Shown here: one piece after another, positions 1-6,324 of the stretch | How positions within the stretch are numbered: position 1 is the stretch's first letter | How the letters are laid out: each line of letters begins with the position of its first letter | From: an uncultured Erysipelotrichaceae bacterium | Lineage (GTDB): Bacteria > Bacillota_I > Bacilli_A > Erysipelotrichales > Erysipelotrichaceae | Assembly (NCBI GenBank): GCA_900319505.1 | Contig: ONOV01000129.1 | Span: forward strand, 1-14,491 | Length of the DNA stretch: 14,491 nt | Reading direction: 5' to 3' | Made by a program: the position numbers and the translations under genes | The notes under the pieces: generated by a model | Told to the model about the DNA's origin: nothing | Database searches by the model: none | What the model saw: the letters and a program-made list of their open reading frames with translations, nothing else

Positions 1-80
1 AGCGCATCTGAACCTATTCCTAAGACAGCCTTAAGAAATCTTATGACCGGGCTGTTTCTCTTCTGAAATGAAGCAGACAG

Positions 81-120
81 AAAAAAAAGCATCATCCTTC
101 TTAGAAAAGAAGAATGATGC
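81..120 (-). terminator. Rho-independent terminator after the glutathione peroxidase gene
   Basis: On the minus strand a 12-bp stem (arms 109-120 and 89-100, one G-U wobble, 8-nt loop at 101-108) is followed by eight T residues (81-88). It begins 17 nt past the stop codon of the glutathione peroxidase gene and ends the flavodoxin-peroxidase transcript. Confidence 0.9.
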
Positions 121-137
121 ATAACGGACTGCTGTAC

Positions 138-680
138 TTATAGCAGTTTGACAACAGCTTCTTCGACCTGCTTCATATCTGCGGTCGGCTCAAAACGTGC
201 GACAACGTTTCCTTCCCGGTCTGCCAGGAACTTGGTGAAGTTCCATTTGATGTCCGGATTGTTCTTGTAATCGGAGTCGATCTTCTTCAGCATGGCCGAC
301 ATGGCATGTGCCTTGACACCCTTGCCGAAGCCTTTGAATCCCTGCTGCTGCTTGAGATAGGCATACAGCGGCAGCTGACCTTCCCCATTGACCTCTGACT
401 TCTTCATCTGTGCAAACTTCGTATTGTATTTCAGCGTGCAGAATTCATGAATTTCTTCATCCGTACCGGGTGTCTGGCCCATGAACTGATTGCAGGGAAT
501 ATCGACAATCTCCAGTCCCTTCTCATGATACTTCTCATACATGCTTTCAAGATCCTTATACTGCGGGGTAAAACCGCATCCGGTAGCTGTATTGACAATG
601 AGGATGACTTTTCCTCTATAAGCTGCAAGGGACAGCTCGCTGCCGTCTGTCTTCGGTACACTGTAATCGTAAAGATTCAT
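138..680 (-). CDS. Glutathione peroxidase family protein, thioredoxin-dependent type
   Basis: The 180-residue protein reduces hydrogen peroxide and organic hydroperoxides in the cytoplasm. Despite the family name, bacterial members of this type usually take electrons from thioredoxin. The peroxidatic Cys is C35 in the NTATGCGFTPQY motif. Q69 (CNQFMGQ) and W146-N147 (KWNFTKFL) complete the usual catalytic tetrad. C81 in HEFCTLKY matches the resolving Cys of two-cysteine members. The residue at the active site is ordinary Cys, with no sign of selenocysteine. Length is typical and there is no signal peptide. The start codon lies 1 nt after the flavodoxin stop codon, so the two are co-transcribed and probably translationally coupled. 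This suggests a joint redox or peroxide-stress role. Family assignment is firm; the electron donor is inferred. Confidence 0.95.
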   Translation of the reverse strand: MNLYDYSVPKTDGSELSLAAYRGKVILIVNTATGCGFTPQYKDLESMYEKYHEKGLEIVDIPCNQFMGQTPGTDEEIHEFCTLKYNTKFAQMKKSEVNGEGQLPLYAYLKQQQGFKGFGKGVKAHAMSAMLKKIDSDYKNNPDIKWNFTKFLADREGNVVARFEPTADMKQVEEAVVKLL

Positions 681-681
681 G

Positions 682-1086
682 TTATTTTTCCTCTATCAGT
701 CTGCCCGTGATTTCTGCGGCCCGGGCAATCGCCGCATCATCAGGATGATTCCTGGCATAGTTGACTTCCTCTGCCACAGCAATTCCTTTTTCACTCAGTT
801 CCTTCTTCAGCAGATCCAGGCCATGGCGGGAAAGCCATGACGTGGAGAACACTGCCGCCTTTTTCACTTTTTCAGGATCAAGCGTACGGATATATTCCTT
901 CAGATGCTTGTCCAGACCATAGGCATAAAGACCGCCGCCGATGAAAAGCAGATCTGCCGTTTCCTGGATCGGCGCATCCTTTTCATCTACCGAAACTGCC
1001 TTAACACCTGCCTTTCTGGCAATTGCCTCAGCCAGCGCCTGTGTATTGCCGGAACGCGAATAATATCTTACTGCTGTTTTCATCAT
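682..1086 (-). CDS. Flavodoxin-like protein
   Basis: A 134-residue cytoplasmic flavodoxin-fold protein. The N-terminus carries the FMN phosphate-binding loop YYSRSGNTQALAEAIA (about residues 8-23). A second glycine-rich segment, FIGGGLYAYG (about 48-57), sits where the isoalloxazine-contacting loop is expected. It probably carries electrons as an FMN protein or acts as a small flavodoxin-type reductase. Two ATG codons occur in tandem at the start. The second (1083) has the better spacing from the upstream AAGG. The gene has a consensus promoter just upstream (1108-1136) and is the first of a two-gene operon with the peroxidase. The specific partner cannot be read from sequence. Confidence 0.88.
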   Translation of the reverse strand: MMKTAVRYYSRSGNTQALAEAIARKAGVKAVSVDEKDAPIQETADLLFIGGGLYAYGLDKHLKEYIRTLDPEKVKKAAVFSTSWLSRHGLDLLKKELSEKGIAVAEEVNYARNHPDDAAIARAAEITGRLIEEK

Positions 1087-1107
1087 CTAACCTTCTTTCT
1101 GCATCTG

Positions 1108-1136
1108 AATATAGCAGTCGTTTTTATTTATGTCAA
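1108..1136 (-). promoter_or_regulatory. Consensus sigma-A promoter of the flavodoxin-peroxidase operon
   Basis: On the minus strand TTGACA (plus 1131-1136) and TATATT (plus 1108-1113) are separated by 17 bp. TGC directly before the -10 makes it an extended -10 element. The predicted start of transcription is near 1101, leaving a leader of about 15 nt. The AT-rich segment just upstream of the -35 contains an imperfect palindrome, discussed as a possible operator. Confidence 0.85.
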
Positions 1137-1166
1137 TTATATTTAATCAAATTTATTCAGGCAGAG

Positions 1167-1187
1167 TAAAAGACGCTCATGCGTCTT
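1167..1187 (-). terminator. Terminator overlapping the stop codon of the alpha/beta hydrolase
   Basis: On the minus strand a 7-bp stem (arms 1181-1187 and 1170-1176) closes a 4-nt loop at 1177-1180. It runs into a short T tract. The hydrolase TGA stop codon lies in the loop, so the last codons form part of the hairpin. The T run is short, so efficiency may be moderate. Confidence 0.7.
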
Positions 1188-1755
1188 CCCTGGTGATATA
1201 TGCCTCTGTTTCAGACATGATCTGCTTCAGCTGTTCAATATCCTTCAAGACATCCCCTGTTTCCAGCGAATGATTGCCCTGTTCTGTCACATAGAGCGGA
1301 ATGCTGAATTTATGGCAGTTTTCTTCCACCATGGCATTATCAGCCCAGGGATCAGCAGTGCCATGGAAAGCGATGCCGCTGTGTTCCTGCATGAAAAGAA
1401 AGGTGCCTTCTACCGGGGTAAAGTAGATATTCTCAGTCTGCAGTTCATGTCTTTCAGCATACGCTGCCGCCACAGCCGTACCGACAGATTTGGAGATAAA
1501 CAGTATTCTGCTGTATTCCTTCCAGTTTACATCCTGCAGGATCTCTTCACTCTGTCTGTATGCCAGTTCAAAGGAAGCTTTCATCACATCGGCTTTTCCG
1601 ATGACATCCTTCGGGTTCTGAAAACCGGTGTAATTGACGGGCAGGATGTCACAGCCGTGTTTCTGCGCCAGTTTTTTTGCATAGTAAAGCAAAGGTCTGT
1701 CATTTGTATAGCCGATGCCGGGAAACAGTACGGCAAGCTTCTTTTCTTCTGTCAT
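1177..1755 (-). CDS. Small alpha/beta hydrolase
   Basis: A 192-residue cytoplasmic protein with the order of motifs expected for a small alpha/beta hydrolase. It has an N-terminal strand and oxyanion turn (VLFPGIGYTND, about 9-19). The likely nucleophile is S90 in ISKSVGT, where Ser replaces the first Gly of the usual GxSxG. The likely acid is D135 in HGTADPWA, and the likely catalytic His is H162 in GNHSLE. It lacks a lid domain and a signal peptide. Substrate is unknown. Its ATG overlaps the stop codon of the upstream GyrI-like gene (ATGA), and a GGAGG site lies in the end of that gene, so translation of the two is coupled. Fold assignment is good; function is open. Confidence 0.85.
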   Translation of the reverse strand: MTEEKKLAVLFPGIGYTNDRPLLYYAKKLAQKHGCDILPVNYTGFQNPKDVIGKADVMKASFELAYRQSEEILQDVNWKEYSRILFISKSVGTAVAAAYAERHELQTENIYFTPVEGTFLFMQEHSGIAFHGTADPWADNAMVEENCHKFSIPLYVTEQGNHSLETGDVLKDIEQLKQIMSETEAYITREDA

Positions 1756-2201
1756 CTTTCCTCCCTGATTTTCATCCAGATCTCATATGCATAGTTTTCA
1801 TCCTGCCCGCCTTTTTCATAGCCGCAGGGATCTGTATAGTATTCGATCATCACGCCTGGATCTGCCCTGATTTCAGGATGGGCGGGCAGATAGAAATCCT
1901 CTATGATATGAATCGTATTCTGCATTGCCTGCGGCAGCGGTCCATGGTCACGTACGATAAGCCATTTTCCTTCTTCAAAGGCATGGCTTATGCCGTTCTG
2001 TCCCGCCGCATCATCTGCGATGCAGTACGTCACCTCCGCATCATGCATGAAGCTGATGCCGTATACCCCATGAATGCCATCCGGGTGTGCGTTATGTTCC
2101 TGCCAGAACTGCGGTATTTTCTGCATACAGTTTTCGATTGCATATGTCTTTTCCCGGCCGGTTACCCGGAAACTTTTCTTTGTCACAATTTCTGCTTTCA
2201 T
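1752..2201 (-). CDS. GyrI-like / AraC effector-binding domain protein
   Basis: A stand-alone effector-binding domain of about 149 residues, of the SOUL/GyrI-like superfamily found as the ligand-binding half of AraC- and MerR-type regulators. Signs are the N-terminal strand (MKAEIVTKKSFRVTG), the central GVYGISF segment, and the C-terminal YAYEIWMKI strand that resembles the conserved end of the family. No DNA-binding helix-turn-helix is present, so it is a ligand-binding or inhibitor-type protein and not a transcription factor by itself. I place the start at 2201: an upstream in-frame ATG at 2213 lies just before the GAGGTGG ribosome binding site, which serves the second ATG. It overlaps the hydrolase gene by 4 nt. 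The ligand is unknown. Confidence 0.82.
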   Translation of the reverse strand: MKAEIVTKKSFRVTGREKTYAIENCMQKIPQFWQEHNAHPDGIHGVYGISFMHDAEVTYCIADDAAGQNGISHAFEEGKWLIVRDHGPLPQAMQNTIHIIEDFYLPAHPEIRADPGVMIEYYTDPCGYEKGGQDENYAYEIWMKIREER

Positions 2202-2215
2202 TATCCACCTCATCT

Positions 2216-2242
2216 AAAAAACGGTATGAACCATCATACCGT
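2216..2242 (-). terminator. Terminator of the zinc-ribbon gene
   Basis: On the minus strand an 8-bp perfect stem (arms 2235-2242 and 2221-2228, loop 2229-2234) is followed by a run of T residues (2216-2220). It lies directly after the zinc-ribbon stop codon and only about 15 nt before the GyrI-like start. That gene must therefore rely on read-through or on a promoter inside the zinc-ribbon gene. Confidence 0.88.
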
Positions 2243-2244
2243 CA

Positions 2245-2640
2245 TCAATACGTAAAATGTCCGTTCAGCCGTCCTCTGTTCGGGCCTGCCTTTCTGACTC
2301 TGTAATGGCCGCCGGATACTTCCGACTGCTTCGGTCTTTCTTCCTGCAGTGAAGCTGCCGCCTTGTTATTCTCCGTCAAAGAGAAGCCGTCTTCATTCTT
2401 GATGAACCAGCCGGTCTTGAGATGATCGCCGCAGTTAGGACATAAGGCGAAGCCTTCCAGAGGCAGTTCATTGGAATTTTCATTGACTGTCATATAGCCG
2501 CAGGTCGGGCAGTACATGCCTTTGTAGATATGATTGCGGCCGCTCTGGCGGTGCTGAAGTGCTTCCTCTTTCTCTTTTTCTTCCTGTTCACTCTTTTCTT
2601 CTTCCCTTTTCTCTTTCAGTTTCTTCAGTAATCCAAACAT
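2245..2640 (-). CDS. Zinc-ribbon protein with charged N-terminal helix
   Basis: About 131 residues, function not recognised. The N-terminus (about residues 5-35) is a run of Lys and Glu that should form a highly charged helix or coiled coil. The middle has two CxxC pairs, CPTCGYM and CPNCGDH, about 25 residues apart, the classic arrangement of a single zinc ribbon. The C-terminus is Arg/Gly/Asn-rich (KAGPNRGRLNG) and looks disordered. Such a layout fits a nucleic-acid- or protein-binding adaptor, but that is inference. I prefer the ATG at 2640 to the one at 2646: the AGAGG ribosome binding site touches the first ATG and is correctly spaced only for the second. It follows the LTA-synthase-like gene after an inverted repeat and has its own terminator. 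Confidence 0.75.
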   Translation of the reverse strand: MFGLLKKLKEKREEEKSEQEEKEKEEALQHRQSGRNHIYKGMYCPTCGYMTVNENSNELPLEGFALCPNCGDHLKTGWFIKNEDGFSLTENNKAAASLQEERPKQSEVSGGHYRVRKAGPNRGRLNGHFTY

Positions 2641-2676
2641 ATTCATCCTCTTTTTTGCATGTTAAGTTTACCTGTT

Positions 2677-2700
2677 TTCACATGATGTTATGTGAACATC
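2677..2700. repeat. Two overlapping inverted repeats between the LTA-synthase-like and zinc-ribbon genes
   Basis: TTCACAT (2677-2683) is inverted as ATGTGAA (2690-2696) with 6 nt between them. GATGTT (2684-2689) is inverted as AACATC (2695-2700) with 5 nt between them. The two hairpins share bases and cannot form together. No T run follows on either strand, so it is not a standard terminator. It may be an operator, a weak 3' stabilising hairpin or a switch. Confidence 0.5.
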
Positions 2701-2711
2701 AGCTGAACAGT

Positions 2712-5039
2712 TTACTGATCCAGGGAGAAGAATGAATCTTCCCGTTCTGAATCAAATACATTGTTATATTCAAAGCAGTGATACATATCCACCGCATCGT
2801 CTTTGATATCCTTGACGGAATCATAGAAATTGCCGTCCGCATCATAGCAGCCATACAGGGAAATAACCGGATATTTCTGATACAGCTCATAGAGATACTG
2901 CTGGTACGGTGTCTTTTCCAGATTTGCCGCATGCATAATCAGAGCAGACATGTAGTTGGCACTGATCCTGTCGATATACTGGTCCGGAATATCATAGTTG
3001 GCCCAGATGGCAAACGGTGTGATGTATTCCTTCATATCCGTTTCCGGGGTGCCGGCATCCGGGAAGAACAGCATATCCGCACTGTCGCCAAGGCCCGGCT
3101 GATGGTCGCCATACATGACGATCATGGTCGGTTCATCGACTTTGCTGTAGTATGCGATCAGATCCTTGTAAGCCTGATCCGACAGCTGCAGCAGAGACAG
3201 ATAATTCACGACGGCTGGATAATAACCGGACGCTTTGAGATCAAATGTCCTGGTCAGGTCATCCGCATCCCCATATCCGCCATGATTCTGGTAAGTCACA
3301 TTGAAGATGAACTGAGGACTGTCATTGTGATCCTGGTACTGCTTTTCCAGAACTTCATAGTCCTGGGCATCTGTCGGATAGCCATGGACTGTCTCCAGCC
3401 TATCAAAGTTATCCGCAAAGACAGTGTTCTGAAAGCCCAGCTGCTTATAGGCAGTTCTCCGGTTCCAGTTGGTAGCCTTGCCCAGATGAATGCCGGTAGT
3501 GCTGTAATTCATGCCATTGAATACAGAGACAAGGGATGGTACGGAACGGTTCATATACATGTTGTAGGCATAGACACCCGCCTGGAAGAAGGCTGTGCTG
3601 TTGCCGGTCAGGGTTTCATATTCCGTATTGCATGTGCCGCCGCCCCGGACGGAAACATACATATTGCCCCGGATCGTGTTATCAAGATTCAGGAAATAAC
3701 TGATTGCTCCATCCGCATAATCGGTTCCGCCGACATCCAGATCGGAGAAGGATTCATTCATGATGACAATCAGATTGACCGGCGTGATGCCGTTGGGATC
3801 AACATCCGCCTTGGCATCTTTGCGCATCTGCTCGGCTGTTTTTTTCATCCTGGCAAGATCATAGCTGTCCGGCTTCTTCGGCCTGTCTTCCAGATACTGC
3901 CGGGTCAGACCCGTAAAGGTCAGGGCCAGACCATCCGTTTCATAGACGGAGAGCAGGTTCATATCCCACAGATAATACTGGCCGATGGAACTGATGAATA
4001 CAGCAACACAGATGATCATGGCCGGATAGATCAGATAATACTTGTTGATCTTTGAAATATCCTTCGGACACAGGCAGAACGCAAAGTACAGCACAAAGCA
4101 CATGATCAGAGCAATGACCATCGTATAGGTGATCGAATAATCATAGTTTGTGGCCACATCCAGGGCCGTGCCGATGGCACTGAAGTCCCATGGGGCAATC
4201 GGCCGGTTGCGGTAAACCGTCACAAACGTATCAACAATACAGAAGATGATCCAGCCGAAATTACACCAGGCAACGGTCCCTGCCCTTCGCCGGAAGATCA
4301 GATACACAACCTTGTACAGTACAATCAGGATTGCCGCATTGAGCATGCGGTGTTCAATATCGATGTAGTAATAGCTGCCGATGATGAGCTCTCCCATGAA
4401 GAACACCCAGATCGGTATTGCTATTAACATGACCTCCCTGAGCGGAATGGCCACAATAAAATCAATATGCTTGGTGATCAGATCCGCCAGAAGCCAGCTG
4501 AACACCATGATCATGCCATAGATGAATACCCAGGCCGTTTTATGGAAATACTCAGTATCCTGGAACTGGAACCAGCCATCCGTTCCCTGGCTGGTGACGA
4601 CGATCTTTCCCGTATCAGTCGAAATATCAAGGCCGCTTGTCGACTTCAGAAATTCTGAAAAATGATCCGCATCATATGTTGCCAGCCGGAATGGACCGAA
4701 ACTCACATCAATACTGTCAATGGTCATGGTCTTGAGATTCATCAGTTCCATGCGGATGGAATTGGTCACTAACGGGATCCGGTCCACAATGATATCATCC
4801 GTTGCCAGCACCGAATAATAGCTCTTATGCGATGTATAGCGGTAGTTGGTGAAGATTTCTTCCCCGCGGTCCGTATTGAAGTGGGACAGAATGAACGTGC
4901 CGCCGTATGTACTGTCCATATTCACCTGCACTTTGATGTGCGGTGAATAAAAAAGAAGAAACAGACTGGCAATCAGAAAAAACCAGGCCATTCTCTTGCG
5001 ATATATCTTTCCATTGAGTTTCTGAATCAGTTTCTTCAT
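2712..5039 (-). CDS. LTA synthase family membrane phosphoglycerol transferase / sulfatase-fold protein
   Basis: A 775-residue membrane enzyme of the LtaS/alkaline-phosphatase superfamily. Known members transfer glycerolphosphate from phosphatidylglycerol to a growing teichoic-type polymer or glycolipid outside the cell. TM1 is at about 18-31, followed by a roughly 130-residue, probably extracellular stretch. Further membrane segments lie between about 168 and 353. The extracellular catalytic domain starts near 418. Catalytic signatures are E429 (IVIMNESFSDL), the nucleophile T469 (RGGGTCNTEYETLTG) and D645-H646 (VMYGDHQPG), with H586 in TYQNHGGY. I choose the start at 5039 because AAAGGG is correctly placed before it; an in-frame ATG at 5075 overlaps a possible TACAAT -10 box. 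Whether it makes lipoteichoic acid itself or another phosphoglycerol decoration cannot be decided. No other cell-wall gene is adjacent. Confidence 0.92.
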   Translation of the reverse strand: MKKLIQKLNGKIYRKRMAWFFLIASLFLLFYSPHIKVQVNMDSTYGGTFILSHFNTDRGEEIFTNYRYTSHKSYYSVLATDDIIVDRIPLVTNSIRMELMNLKTMTIDSIDVSFGPFRLATYDADHFSEFLKSTSGLDISTDTGKIVVTSQGTDGWFQFQDTEYFHKTAWVFIYGMIMVFSWLLADLITKHIDFIVAIPLREVMLIAIPIWVFFMGELIIGSYYYIDIEHRMLNAAILIVLYKVVYLIFRRRAGTVAWCNFGWIIFCIVDTFVTVYRNRPIAPWDFSAIGTALDVATNYDYSITYTMVIALIMCFVLYFAFCLCPKDISKINKYYLIYPAMIICVAVFISSIGQYYLWDMNLLSVYETDGLALTFTGLTRQYLEDRPKKPDSYDLARMKKTAEQMRKDAKADVDPNGITPVNLIVIMNESFSDLDVGGTDYADGAISYFLNLDNTIRGNMYVSVRGGGTCNTEYETLTGNSTAFFQAGVYAYNMYMNRSVPSLVSVFNGMNYSTTGIHLGKATNWNRRTAYKQLGFQNTVFADNFDRLETVHGYPTDAQDYEVLEKQYQDHNDSPQFIFNVTYQNHGGYGDADDLTRTFDLKASGYYPAVVNYLSLLQLSDQAYKDLIAYYSKVDEPTMIVMYGDHQPGLGDSADMLFFPDAGTPETDMKEYITPFAIWANYDIPDQYIDRISANYMSALIMHAANLEKTPYQQYLYELYQKYPVISLYGCYDADGNFYDSVKDIKDDAVDMYHCFEYNNVFDSEREDSFFSLDQ

Positions 5040-5136
5040 GAATTTCCCTTTCATCTGCTCAAAAAGCACAATCATTGTATCCCTTTTGTCAGAAACAGAG
5101 AGGATAAATTTTCATCAGCTTTTCATGCATGTCCAA

Positions 5137-5165
5137 TTGCGGTTTCACTGTTCCTGGCGTATCAT
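5137..5165 (+). promoter_or_regulatory. Promoter of the tRNA-Leu gene
   Basis: TTGCGG (5137-5142) and TATCAT (5160-5165) are separated by 17 bp. The -10 lies 10 nt before the mature tRNA 5' end, a typical distance for a monocistronic tRNA gene. It is the only plus-strand promoter I can support in the window. Confidence 0.65.
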
Positions 5166-5175
5166 AATTAAGCAT

Positions 5176-5259
5176 GCCCGTGTGATGGAATTGGTAGACG
5201 TAGGGGACTCAAAATCCCCCGGCAGCGATGCCGTGCCGGTTCGAGTCCGGCCACGGGCA
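5176..5259 (+). tRNA. tRNA-Leu, anticodon CAA
   Basis: A complete cloverleaf with a long variable arm. The acceptor stem is GCCCGTG (5176-5182) with CACGGGC (5252-5258). The D arm contains AATTGGTAGA. The anticodon stem GGGGA/TCCCC (5203-5207/5215-5219) closes the loop CTCAAAA with anticodon CAA, reading UUG. The long variable arm CGGC...GCCG is typical of class II tRNAs. The T arm is GCCGG-TTCGAGT-CCGGC. The discriminator base is A at 5259. CCA is not encoded, so it must be added after transcription. A terminator follows within a few nucleotides. Confidence 0.97.
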
Positions 5260-5265
5260 CGAATG

Positions 5266-5301
5266 AAAAGGTGTTCTCCCATAATGGAAAGCACCTTTTT
5301 T
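5266..5301 (+). terminator. Shared terminator between tRNA-Leu and the converging 303-aa gene
   Basis: AAAAGGTG (5266-5273) pairs with CACCTTTT (5292-5299), and the inner bases TTCTCC and GGAAAG extend the stem with one mismatch. A T run follows on the plus strand (5296-5301), and a shorter T run ends the stem on the minus strand. It lies between the end of tRNA-Leu and the stop codon of the converging gene at 5304, and probably works in both directions. Confidence 0.85.
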
Positions 5302-5303
5302 AT

Positions 5304-6215
5304 TTACTGCTGCGTGAGCTTTGCGTATTCCCGCAGGCCGGCATTGGACCAGCCTCTGAGCCGATCGCACGGCATCGTATCTGTATAAGCGCTGAGCAGC
5401 TGTTCCAGCTGGCTGTCCTGTTCTGTATTCAGCTGTGCCCCATACTGTTCAAGTAAAGCATGAACCCGGATGACAAGCAGTTCATTGATATAGCCAAGAC
5501 GCTGAAAAGCTCTTGTTTCACTTAAGAGAATCTCAGCTGCACTTCTTTTCTGATCCGCAAGCTGCCGCAGTGCTTTATCATACTTCTCTGGATCCTTCTG
5601 CAGTACCATCATTTTTTCTTCCTGTGCAAGAGTAAGGACGGACATTTCATTCAGGCGCATGCCTTTGAAGCTGTTCTTTCTTTCACAGGATTCCCCTTTG
5701 AATAACGTATCCCCCGTGCTTTCCAAAGAACCATAGAATGTTCTGAGATTTTCTGCTTCATGACTTTCATCCATATTTCCGGTATATGTAAGGAAATCGG
5801 GATCCATATAGTAGCGCATGGACTCACTGACGTGCATCAGCAGATTGTCAACGGCATTGAAGGGATCACCGGTCGGCATGATGAGATCGGTATGAATCAC
5901 AAGGCTGCCGATGTCCCCTGCTTCCCCTCTGCCATCATGCCTTACTTCATCATATGAATAAACATGGTAGCTGGTCTTTGCCCGCCGGGTGATCACTGCA
6001 TAGGAGACAAAATCACGCAGATGAAGCTTCGGCGCTTCTTTCAGCTTTTTATAATCCCGGTAGAGGGAATACATCTGACGCAGACTCACCACTCCGTACA
6101 GGTTGGCCGAGGCACGGAAAAAGGCGTTGAGAAAAGCTGCGTTTTCCTGTGTGAAACCGGCATCCTTCAGATGCTTATCAATGGTTTTTGGCGTAAATGG
6201 TTTTGGATATGACAT
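5304..6215 (-). CDS. Hypothetical protein, 303 residues, unrecognised family
   Basis: I do not recognise this protein. It is soluble, with no signal peptide or membrane segment. The N-terminal 65 residues are rich in helix-forming sequence and may be a small helical domain (KTIDKHLKDAGFTQENAAF). The middle, about 66-165, alternates strands and loops, with a notable acidic/histidine stretch (SYDEVRHDGRGEAGDIGS) and NLLMHVSESMRYYMDPDF. The C-terminal half, about 185-300, is mostly helical and charged. The start is supported by AAGGA a few nucleotides upstream. A possible TAAAAT -10 box lies within about 45 nt of the start, with only a weak -35. It is flanked by terminators on both sides (6275-6311 and 5266-5301), so it is a single-gene transcript. 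Confidence 0.75.
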   Translation of the reverse strand: MSYPKPFTPKTIDKHLKDAGFTQENAAFLNAFFRASANLYGVVSLRQMYSLYRDYKKLKEAPKLHLRDFVSYAVITRRAKTSYHVYSYDEVRHDGRGEAGDIGSLVIHTDLIMPTGDPFNAVDNLLMHVSESMRYYMDPDFLTYTGNMDESHEAENLRTFYGSLESTGDTLFKGESCERKNSFKGMRLNEMSVLTLAQEEKMMVLQKDPEKYDKALRQLADQKRSAAEILLSETRAFQRLGYINELLVIRVHALLEQYGAQLNTEQDSQLEQLLSAYTDTMPCDRLRGWSNAGLREYAKLTQQ

Positions 6216-6274
6216 TTCTTCCTTCTTTCTGTTCTATTTTACCGTCGAATCGATAAAATTGCACACAGTATAAG

Positions 6275-6311
6275 AAAAAGGCACAGGCCTCTTTGGACAG
6301 GTCCATGCCTT
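6275..6311 (-). terminator. Terminator of the ankyrin-EF-G operon
   Basis: On the minus strand a 12-bp imperfect stem (outer arms 6306-6311 and 6278-6283, inner arms GGACC-type and GGCCT-type with one mismatch) is followed by a T run. It starts about 14 nt after the EF-G-like stop codon. Confidence 0.85.
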
Positions 6312-6324
6312 CTGTGTAACAGAT

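Noticed and set aside
1..66. Open plus-strand frame from the window edge, ending in TGA, followed by T-rich sequence, with an ACAGCC/GGCTGT inverted repeat inside
   Set aside because: It could be the end of a converging gene, but 21 codons without a recognisable motif are too few to call.
138..680. Possible selenocysteine glutathione peroxidase
   Set aside because: The active-site codon encodes Cys (C35), with no in-frame TGA.
2677..2696. TCACA and TGTGA half-sites suggesting a CRP/FNR-type operator
   Set aside because: The half-sites face the wrong way (TCACA first, 8 nt apart) compared with TGTGA-N6-TCACA.
2778..4055. A 425-codon plus-strand open frame
   Set aside because: It lies wholly antisense to the LtaS-like gene, has no ribosome binding site or recognisable domain, and encodes a composition typical of reversed coding sequence.
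5038..5388. Plus-strand open frame running through tRNA-Leu
   Set aside because: It crosses the tRNA and its terminator, so it cannot be a real gene.
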